NCBI GenBank assembly: GCA_015680685.1
Contig: MNCI01004786.1
Span: 2,350-28,964, forward strand
Direction of reading: 5' to 3'
Length of the DNA stretch: 26,615 nt
Source of the DNA: Gnetum montanum
Taxonomy: Eukaryota; Streptophyta; Gnetopsida; Gnetales; Gnetaceae
Each line of letters begins with the position of its first letter. Within the stretch, counting starts at the first letter, position 1. The notes below the pieces were generated by a model. That model did not search any database, was not told the origin of the DNA, and saw nothing but the letters and a program-made list of their open reading frames with translations. Of this stretch, positions 19,837 through 26,615 are shown piece after piece. Position numbers and translations under genes: made by a program.

Positions 19837-20463
19837 TGATGAGTATCAAAGTGTTGCATCGATGGATCATCATTGATGCAACCTTGTCGATGGACCCCCA
19901 TCAATAGGGTCACATTGATGGGCCTTTGTTGATGGGGCTGATGGGGCTATGTCGACATAGTGTTTGCTAGGTCTATGGGGCCTCGTCAACATATTCCTAT
20001 AATAAAAACTATAAATACAAGCTCATAGCCATGTTTATGAGATATAAAAGTCATAGTAATAGTAGAGATCTTATAGTTTCTCCATTTAAAAGTTAGAATA
20101 TTTCTCTAAGTGCTTGCAACAGGAGTTAGAAAGTGTATAGATCTTTATTCAAGCACTGTTGTACCTAAACCACACAAGTGTGTATGGCAATAAAGAGAAG
20201 CCTTTTGATCAAACCTTGTAGCACTTAGAATAGATTAATGATTTATTTATGCATTCATTGTTTTCATTAAATATGCAATTAATTAAGCTAAATTATACTT
20301 TAAGTGATTAGTTAATTTTTTAAGCTAAATAGATTAAGCACATAAGTATAATTGCTTCGAGTGTAAACACGTATTCACTTAGTAATCGCAATAGCGTTAT
20401 TGCTTGATGCACCTAGTAGCATAACACTTGGTAACCCAGCAGTGGATACATGGGTTTAGGACG
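19837..20463 (+). repeat. Element B 3' LTR, truncated by element D
   Basis: It starts TGATGAG. U3 contains repeated CATCAATG/CATTGATG and TCGATGG words (19855-19935). TATAAATA is at 20010-20017 and AATAAA at 20189-20194. R/U5 resembles C's LTR ('ctttattcaagcactgt', 'cacttggtaaccca') until 20463, where D's LTR begins. The rest should lie beyond D. The last five bases, ggacg, are D's expected target duplication. Confidence 0.85.
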
Positions 20464-20880
20464 TGATGAGTGGTGTGGTACCCCTACACTCAACCATACG
20501 AATACGAGTGTGCACGCGTGATCCGGTTGCACTCCGTAGACTAAATGCCTTAACGCCACAAGAAACACTTGTGGTTAATCGTTCGTTGTCTTCCCAGGCT
20601 TGCTTGTAGGTGTCACGGTGTATGGTTAAGCACGTATGAGGTATGTGATTTTTTTGGTATTTTCAGGTTTATCGCCTAAGCTATGGGAGGAAGGGTTGAG
20701 AAACTAACTAACTCTAACTAATGTCCTAAGTCTAAATTAACTAGCGTCAGCATCCGTTCCCACTTACCAGACATACCCTGAACTATGAACTGTGGCTTAC
20801 CAAACGCTAATCGTTACTGGGATCACCACACGTAACGCAAGTGCTCGAAGTGATCGTACTGAGGCACCTATTTAGCTTAA

Positions 20881-20955
20881 GTGTGATAAGCAGCCGATTC
20901 CTTAGCTAGCCGTACACACCCGTGGGTGCTCGTAACTAAGTCGTACTTATCACAC
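20881..20955 (-). repeat. Element D U5 hairpin unit a
   Basis: A perfect 10-bp outer stem GTGTGATAAG/CTTATCACAC (20881-20890, 20946-20955), inner stem CTTAGCTA (20901-20908)/TAACTAAG (20933-20940) with one mismatch, and apex CACCC-gt-GGGTG. The whole 75-nt unit could fold as one hairpin in element RNA. Confidence 0.85.
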
Positions 20956-20966
20956 GTTCTAGCCTA

Positions 20967-21094
20967 GCGATGAGTAGCTGATTCCTTAACTAGCCATACA
21001 CATTGGACTACCACTGGGATTACCAAGCGCAGATCCTGAAATACGCTACTGGGTTACCAAGCAGCCAATGCTCGTAGTTAAGTCGTACTCACGC
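20967..21094 (-). repeat. Element D U5 hairpin unit b, with loop insertion
   Basis: An outer stem GCGATGAG/CTCACGC (weak at one pair), a perfect inner stem CTTAACTA (20985-20992)/TAGTTAAG (21075-21082), and an upper stem CATTGG/CCAATG. About 60 bases sit in the loop, including two copies of 'ctgggattaccaag'/'ctgggttaccaag', which are derived from the 'gggatcaccac' type U5 sequence. Confidence 0.78.
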
Positions 21095-21097
21095 GTT

Positions 21098-21169
21098 GCG
21101 ACAAGCAGCCGATTCCTTGATTAGCCGTACACATCCGTAGATGCTCGTAATCAAGTCGTACTTGTGCGC
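21098..21169 (-). repeat. Element D U5 hairpin unit c
   Basis: An outer stem GCGACAAG/CTTGTGCGC (imperfect at the base), a perfect inner stem CTTGATTA (21116-21123)/TAATCAAG (21148-21155), and apex CATC-cgta-GATG. It is nearly identical to unit 1 of element A. Confidence 0.8.
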
Positions 21170-21239
21170 ACTAGAAAGTAGTAAATAAATAACAATAAAT
21201 AAAACCACGTGCTGCAAGGTTTATCAAATCAAGTTCGTC

Positions 21240-21245
21240 TTTATT
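21240..21245 (-). terminator. Element D LTR polyadenylation signal
   Basis: AATAAA on the minus strand, about 165 bases past the TATA box and matching the position in the other LTRs. This is the copy that would end D transcripts. Confidence 0.65.
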
Positions 21246-21404
21246 ACAACTTGGGTTCAGGTTACAAGCTACTCGAATAAAGAGTCGTTCACTCTAGGAC
21301 TCCTACTACGGGCACATGGGAAAAATTATAACTCTGGAGTGATCAATCTGGCAAAGCTTCACTACTTCTAGCCAGGATTCCGAAATAAGGGGAGTGCCGC
21401 CTCT

Positions 21405-21412
21405 TATTTATA
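21405..21412 (-). promoter_or_regulatory. Element D LTR TATA box
   Basis: TATAAATA on the minus strand, within the block shared with A (ctataaataagaggc), immediately after the palindromes. Confidence 0.72.
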
Positions 21413-21424
21413 GATATGGCGGCG

Positions 21425-21500
21425 GACCGCGATATCGCGTACGCGATATCGCAGGGAAAGACGCAATATCATGTACGCGATATCACATGGGATGCGATAT
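21425..21500 (-). repeat. Element D U3 palindrome array
   Basis: One perfect pair of GCGATATCGC joined by GTAC (21428-21451), followed by decayed copies (gcaatatcatg, gcgatatcac). The changes from A's array are mostly CG to CA or TG, as expected from methylated CpG. Confidence 0.88.
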
Positions 21501-21529
21501 CACGGCACAGTGCATGTCGCGTCTCATCA

Positions 21530-21539
21530 TACCCCCATG
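21530..21539 (-). other. Element D 3' polypurine tract
   Basis: On the minus strand, catgggggta lies next to the LTR, preceded by a block like C's 'ttgtaaggaactcgaagacgag'. Confidence 0.78.
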
Positions 21540-21704
21540 ACTGAATGAAAACTCGTCCTCGAGTTCCTTACAATGATATCAGGTAGGTATGGGATTATTA
21601 GGGAAAATGGAACTAATGGGATGACATGTGAACGGTCTTTATTACAAGACTTGACAAAAACTGGTGTTCATGACAACATGGGTGAACACCTTATTACAAT
21701 GACA

Positions 21705-21911
21705 TCAGGCCACAGTTGGCAGCTGAGAGAAAAGAGGAGAGAGAATAGAAGAGAAGAAAGAAGAAGAGTCTTGTTGCTGCCAACGCCGAGATTGCGCCTT
21801 TCGTTGTCCATCTGTAAGCGCATTATCAATTCCACTCCTTGCATGCTGCTTCAGCGCTGCTCCATTCCAAGTGTCTGCTCCAGATCCATTCTGTTGTTGT
21901 ATGATTGCCAT
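21705..21911 (-). CDS. Element D small env-position ORF (68 codons), function unknown
   Basis: It starts at the ATG right after a candidate splice acceptor (TGTGTGCAG|ATGG) and ends with TGA. The product begins M-A-I-I-Q-Q-Q and is rich in Gln, Ser and Ala, with a basic middle and a hydrophobic-Ser C-terminus (about residues 50-66: 'SSSFFSSILSPLFSQL'). Element C has a recognisable decayed counterpart from ATG 17460, with a TAA at codon 5. No domain is recognised, and it could be the 3' exon of a spliced message. It occupies the same place as the large third ORF of B. Confidence 0.35.
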   Translation of the reverse strand: MAIIQQQNGSGADTWNGAALKQHARSGIDNALTDGQRKAQSRRWQQQDSSSFFSSILSPLFSQLPTVA

Positions 21912-21971
21912 CTGCACACACAACACAATCATATATTAGCAAGGGTAATTGAATCATTAAGTAAAGCATAC
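21912..21971 (-). other. Intron-like segment, element D
   Basis: On the minus strand, CAAG|GTATGC starts it and TGTGTGCAG|ATGG ends it: 60 bases with a possible branch point GCTAATA. It aligns with the segment 17395-17459 of C. The upstream flank is open and Pro/Gln-rich in the frame that would join a spliced ORF. Confidence 0.42.
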
Positions 21972-22120
21972 CTTGCTTTGGTTGAGGTTCCTTGGCTAGG
22001 TTGTGGTATGGCTGATATGGATCCGGGAAAATGTATATGATGACTACCGAAGGTGTAGGGGTTAGGAAGAAAAATGAAAAAATCTGGGGCTTAGGAGAAA
22101 AATCGAAAAAAGCAGGCCCC

Positions 22121-22136
22121 GTACCCCCATGACTAA
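22121..22136 (-). other. Internal copy of the polypurine tract, element D
   Basis: On the minus strand, gattagtcatgggggtac repeats the terminal 'cattcagtcatgggggta' sequence about 600 bases upstream of the real tract. C has a decayed form (cttagttgtgagggccc near 17245). Confidence 0.6.
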
Positions 22137-23448
22137 TCGTGAACCTCCGATAGCGTTAGAATGGAGAAAGAAAAGGAGAAAGAAAGATAGGTAAAAAGGT
22201 ATAACTATGGCATCGGTGAAGGTGATGTCATGATGGTAATGAACAAAAATGTTAAGGAAAAGAAGTTAACTAATGTTCCAAATAGAAATGTCAGTGGGTC
22301 CTCCCCAAAGTAGGCTCATGCCCTTAATGCCCTGACAATCCCACATTCAAAGAGTCCGTAGGCTCTGGGAATGTCCTTTGGAACAAGAGTTAAAGTCTCA
22401 ACTGGAAGAATTCACCAGAAAGAAAACAATGCATCAACCAAAATAGGCACTAATGATACAATCGGCAATGAGGTGAACAATGGAAAGAAGGATGGGAAGA
22501 AGAGAAGTGGAGTGGAATCCCAAGAACAAGGTGGTGTACAACCCCTTGTGTGTTTCATGATTAATGTGACTTGGAGTATCTCATTCCAACTCTGGCTCAA
22601 ACCAACCACTTCCAGTGACTTCGCTTCAATGCATTTGGTTAGACCATCCACATGGAGAACAAGGATGCATCTTCAAAGAGCCACCACCATTCCGATGAAA
22701 CAACGGAGAGAATGGGAAGCGAGAAGGGCCTTAGTTAGAGGGAACGCTTTGGTTCCATAACCAGTGCTTGCAGCCCAAATTTTATTTCGTCTAAGGGGTT
22801 TGCTTTGAATCCTCCCTTTGGTTTTTTTTTTGTGTTTTGTGTTTTTATGCGTGGGGACCACACCATGCAAAGACTTCTTTATTTTTATTATCTCAGCTTC
22901 CGAAGAATGGGTAACATCGGAACGGTAAGAAAACTTAAGAAGAAAACAACCAAGCACCCAAGGGAATGACCAACACAAGAGCACCAAGTTCCCTTGAAGT
23001 CACACCCTTTGCAATCCTTGAGTCCTTCCTTAGTTTGAGAAATGCCCAGTCACCGGTTCGTTAAAGTTCTTATTGGAAGGGAACCGTACATTTCCAAGCT
23101 AAGGGAAACCATACACTTTGATGGACGGATTGATGAAGTGATCTCATTGCCTACCATATCAGAAGAGACATACCTTAGTATCAACATTGTAACTTAAAGG
23201 TAAAAACCAATCACTAGCAATTAATGGAAAACAGTTCATCCCATCGGTCTGAACACTTATTGGGTGACGAACTTACATGGTGGATGACACACACACACAT
23301 ACAAAAAATAGAAAAGCATAACGATGGTGTAAAACAAAAAACAAGAAAATTTAAAGAAATTTGTAAAACAAAAACGTGTAAAACAAAAAACGTTGTAAAA
23401 CAAAAATGTGTAAAACAAAAACTTAAAAGAACTGAGGGCCCCATATAG

Positions 23449-26400
23449 TTAGCTTAGGTGGCCATCTCCCCCATGAATGAGTTGTAAGGGAGAGATCCAA
23501 AATAGTGAGCGCCGATTTGAATTTCTAAGAAGTGCCCAACTTCTCCCAATTGATGATCTTAAGTTAAGGGGTGGTAGTTGGCGACGCTCACGTTCCAATG
23601 TGTCTATGCCACGGTTGTTGGCATGAGTTTCCTCAGTTTGTTCCATGCATATTTGTTTGCCCTTACGAGAAGCTGTCAACCACGGGGTGTCTACTACTTC
23701 TTGTGTGGTTGCTACATACAGGCATCTTTGTTGCAGAGTTTCTTGAGCACACCTATTACATGGAGACATTTCCTCCATATCATCACCCGATGAATCACTG
23801 TATGTGATGCATGGAACTATCCTCTTCTCGATCTTTCCACATATGTTAATATTGGAGATTTCCAAGGAAAGATCGCGGATCCTAAGGCATGCATCTACTG
23901 TGCTTAGCCATGCCCTTCCCATTATAATTGGGCAGTCCCCTTCATTGTTGTTAACATCGATCACTAGAAAATCCGCTGGGTAGGACCAACCACACACAGT
24001 GGTAATAACATCCTCCACCAATCCTAAGGGAATGGTGATGGACTGGTCTGCCAACTCTAGTTGGATATTGCTCTTCTTAAGTTGTGGCAGGTTCTAGGCG
24101 TGATACATTTTTTGCGAAATTAAGTTGACTCCAGAACCTGAGTCAATAAGAGCTTGATGTGGTGCATTTCCAGTGATCTACAAATAAATAAAGGGACTCC
24201 CAGGGTCAGTTAGTTTCCTGGGAAGGTGGCCTACCTTGATCCAGTCAGTTACGGTATGTGTTAGCATAACCGTATGCGTTACACTCCTTTGGACTGAAGG
24301 GTGCTCCAAGGTGTTAGATGATGGAGGCATGTACATGGCCTCAGCCGCTTGTTGTTGTGAGAGTTTGTCTGGGCTTTTAGTTATAAAAAAAGTTCTCTTC
24401 TTTGTACAATTGTTGCCAAAACTAGTACCCGGTTGGATACTTATAGCTCTCGCAGCGTGACGTTGCTGCAGTTGAGGAGGAAGTTCCCCCTGCATGGATG
24501 GACCAGGAGGTGTTATGGGAACTACTTGAGGAAGAGGTGCGGGTGGAGTTAGAGGATGGACGGAATGTGAGATGTCTCCTGGAGGAGAAGGAGTCCTTCT
24601 GAAGTACTCCCAAGCTTGGTAGTGACAGTTGGGGGTAGCATGACCCATAGAGCCACCTGGAGAAACTGGCTGCTGCACATAATAACCGTAAGGATCAGGC
24701 TGTCGGTAAGGTTATTGATGTGTTGGCGGTGGCATCCCCCACGACTGTGGGTATTGCCACTGCTGATGTTGTCCAATGGGCTGTGGAGGCATTCCACTTG
24801 GATAATACGTCAAGGGTTGGTGGAACTGCCTTGGGTTACCTTGTGGATAAGGTAACCTTCGGGGCGTTTGCCGTTGATTAAGTCTTGGATTTAATGCATA
24901 CACCCCAGACTCCTGCAGATGTGAGATAATTGGACAACATCCCTTAGGATGGTCATAATAGCAGACCTCACATCCACCGTCATTGTCTGAATCAGAATTT
25001 TCAGCCTCATCGGAGTTAGAGATTTTTCCCTTACCCTTGTTATGTGCAGGGTTAAAGTTTCTCCGCATGTTTTTGCTTTTATCACTACTTTGCTCATCCT
25101 TAGACTCTTCTACGATTTTCAGGACTGTTTCTATTCGTGAGTCTAAGGAATCCCACATTTGGTCTACCTTAGCCGATACCTCCGTTGTTAACTTTTGGAT
25201 CGGCACAGTTTTCCTGTTCACCAACTCTTCGAGTGGTGACTCATCCTCCTCATCACAGAATTTCACTCCCTTCTTACGAAGGGAGGGATCACGGTTGTAT
25301 TCCTCCGCACTTTCTCTTTTCCGTAGCTCACCCTCTTCTTGCGCTACTTGTTCCAACAATACTTCAACTTCATGGGCTCTTAGTTGGGAGAGTCTCCCTT
25401 GGGCGTAAGTCCCAAGAGTTCTTCTCGTTTCATTTCGTAGCCCATCCACGAGGTGGCGAAGTTGATCCCGTTTAGCGTACCCATGGCCCGGGCAACGATG
25501 TAGCAGTGTGTAGTAACGGGCCATGGCAGCATCCAAGGATTCATAAGCTCCTTGTTTCCAGCCTTGGATCTGCTTACGCAAGTTGGACACTCTGGAGTAC
25601 GTTTGATATTTGTTGTTGAACAATTCAAGCATCGTACTCCACCTCCTGATGGTTTCCGGTTCTAAGGACCGGTACCAGCTCTCTGCTTCTTTGGTGAGTG
25701 TCCTTGGGAACAACTTAAGCTTCTGCCACTCATTATCTATATTTTGCAAGGCACAGGCATCGTGGAATGCCTGTAAATGATGTTGAGGATCAGCGTTGTA
25801 TCCCCCTTCAAAACGTGGGATATTATTTATGTCCAAACGCTTGATCCTGCTGTCTTTTAAGTGCCTTGTGGGGATCCTAACTGCCTCTGTGATGTCTAGC
25901 ATGCTTCGGGTTGCGAGTAGGGGTTCGTCATGATCATCTCTTTCATGACGTCTATGATGTCTTCGTGGTGGTTCCCTACTCTCCCTACGTCCTTGCCCTT
26001 GTCCTAACTCCTCTCGACCTTCTTGTCGAGGCATTTCAGTTTCCTTTTTACTTTTACTCTCCCCGTTATGCTCACGATGGTTGCGCCCAGATGTGGAAGG
26101 AGAGTGTGAATGGTGAGATGAAGGAGAAGAGGAAGGGGATCCATCACCATGGCGATGTTTCTTACCTTCTCTTCAGCTGCTTCGGCCTCGATCGTTGTGA
26201 CGATCCAATTGTTTGTCATTAGTGTGAGTAGTTATTCTTGCCGTGAACAGTTGGTGCTCACGGGGATCAGGGCCTGTAGCATGTATAGTTGATCGAAGGC
26301 CCTGATGCTTTACCTCTTCACCAGAGTGAGGAGGAGGAACATCATTTTCTAAGAAACCCATTGTGAGGGTTTCCTCGTCTTCTATTTCACTAATGACATG

Positions 26401-26615
26401 GGGAACCTTGCCCTTCAACAGTGAATGTTGGCTCTCCTGCCTTGCATCCCGAATACGTTGGGCATTTGTGGGATGATAATCCCTTATGTCATAATCATCC
26501 AAAACGTATTCCGCAATCAGTTCTTGCATGCCAGTCTATGCTAAGGCATGGAAAAGCATGCTAGGGGCAGATCTATCTGGGGGTAACATGATGTTACCTT
26601 GCAGATCTCTCCATC
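23449..26615 (-). pseudogene. Element D gag-pro, partial, ending in the pol tail
   Basis: One frame runs from the right edge to TAA at 23451-23449. Five stops interrupt it (TAG 26538, TGA 26175, TAA 24714, TAG 24180, TAG 24096) and there is no frameshift. Gag core 'RLDINNIPRFEGGYNADP', 'WYRSLEPE', 'RRWSTMLELFNNKYQ' and 'RYYTLLHRCPGHG' lies at about 25850-25380. The CX2CX3HX4C knuckle is near 24965-24930, then a Pro/Gln-rich tail. The protease keeps its D-S-G active site at 24144-24136, followed by 'VEDVITTVCGWSYPADFLVI' and 'PIIMGRAWLS'. At about 23520 the protein passes into 'LFWISPLQL' and 'GGDGHLS', the very end of pol. RT, RNase H and integrase are absent. Gag would build the particle and protease would process it; cDNA synthesis would need another element's Pol. 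Confidence 0.9.
23462..23475 (-). other. Conserved G-rich tract at the end of the coding frame, element D
   Basis: On the minus strand it reads atgggggagatggc, as in B and C, and codes G-G-D-G-H. It has survived although everything between protease and this tail was deleted. Confidence 0.6.

Larger units (their letters stand above)
3992..20463 (+). mobile_element. Element B: oldest plus-strand gypsy element, interrupted by A, C and D
   Basis: The visible parts are the integrase C-terminal half (3992-4663), spacer (4664-6540), a third ORF (6541-8580 continued at 18680-19684), a polypurine tract and a 3' LTR (19837-20463). Its gag, protease and RT lie beyond A, outside the window. A is inserted at 3991/3992, C at 8580/18680, and D ends the LTR at 20463. 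No LTR lies between the integrase and the third ORF, so I treat them as one element. The alternative is that a deletion joined two different elements somewhere in 5960-6540. Confidence 0.72.
20464..21529 (-). repeat. Element D 3' LTR (1066 bp)
   Basis: Termini TGATGAG (20464) and CTCATCA (ending 21529). On the minus strand, palindromic U3 runs from 21529 to 21421, then TATAAATA (21412-21405), AATAAA (21245-21240) and U5 with three hairpin units. It aligns along its length with A's LTR (3002-3991). The extra length is mainly a third hairpin unit with a large loop insertion. Confidence 0.93.
21540..23448 (-). other. Element D post-pol region
   Basis: It contains, in element order: T-rich 'gttttacac' repeats (23420-23320), the purine tract (22847-22811), blocks shared with B and C ('ggacccactgacatt' near 22300), an internal polypurine-tract copy (22136-22121), an intron-like segment and a small ORF. 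The plus-strand ORFs of 155 codons (21573-22040) and 129 codons (22371-22760) are antisense to these conserved blocks and are not supported as genes. Confidence 0.65.
20464..26615 (-). mobile_element. Element D: 3' part of a gag-pro element lacking RT, RNase H and integrase
   Basis: On the minus strand: a gag-pro frame entering from the right edge to 23449, a post-pol region, polypurine tract, and 3' LTR (21529-20464). The protease runs straight into the last codons of pol, so about 2.9 kb of RT-RH-INT is missing relative to C. Its LTR is of the A type. It is inserted in B's 3' LTR in reverse orientation. The 5' LTR and the first ~60 gag codons are outside the window. Confidence 0.9.

Noticed and set aside
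3002-21529. A single 18.5-kb element bounded by the two similar LTRs at 3002-3991 and 20464-21529.
   Set aside because: The primer-binding site lies left of the first LTR and the polypurine tract lies right of the second, so both belong to elements that extend outward. The sequence between them is B plus C in the opposite orientation.
21573-22040. A plus-strand protein gene of 155 codons.
   Set aside because: It is antisense to D's conserved post-pol region, including the intron-like segment and small ORF, and shows no domain.
22371-22760. A plus-strand protein gene of 129 codons.
   Set aside because: It is antisense to blocks of D that are shared with B and C as noncoding sequence. Its composition has no coding signature.
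24983-25408. A plus-strand ORF of 141 codons.
   Set aside because: It is the shadow of the gag frame on the opposite strand.

Overview
The window is retrotransposon DNA from a land plant. It holds no host gene, tRNA, rRNA or CRISPR array that I can support. Plant origin follows from Ty3/gypsy gag, protease, reverse transcriptase, RNase H and integrase sequences of the Ogre/Tat/Athila kind, from primer-binding sites complementary to plant tRNA-Asp, and from a decay pattern (CGA to TGA, CAG to TAG, TGG to TAG) expected from plant cytosine methylation. Old nested elements of this kind suggest a large genome, but the sequence alone does not settle the species.

Four related LTR elements are nested. 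Element B (+ strand, oldest; 3992-8580 and 18680-20463) enters from the left in its integrase gene, has a long spacer and a large decayed third ORF in the env position, and ends in a 3' LTR. Three later elements sit inside B. Element A (minus strand, 1-3991, 3' end outside the window) is inserted in B's integrase. Element C (+ strand, 8581-18674, complete) is inserted in B's third ORF. Element D (minus strand, 20464-26615, 5' end outside the window) is inserted in B's 3' LTR. C is flanked by attct/atcct, and B's third ORF reads on across the insertion once C is removed.

All LTRs start TGATGAG and end CTCATCA and share R/U5 sequence, but U3 differs. A and D have CpG-rich GCGATATCGC palindromes, C has 35-bp AT-rich tandem repeats, and B has CATCAATG/CATTGATG repeats, each just upstream of a TATAAATA box. 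The coding content differs too. C carries a full gag-pro-RT-RH-INT frame of about 2,080 codons, interrupted almost only by stop codons. A carries gag alone. D carries gag-pro and has lost RT-RH-INT by a deletion that keeps the original pol stop in frame. B has an extra ORF of about 1,000 codons with a coiled-coil-like second half.

The most striking items are five hairpin units in the U5 of A and D whose stems covary (CTTAG/CTAAG, CTTAA/TTAAG, CTTGA/TCAAG, CTTGG/CCAAG), the exchangeable palindromic U3 modules, the third ORF of B, and a conserved intron-like segment in the env position of C and D.
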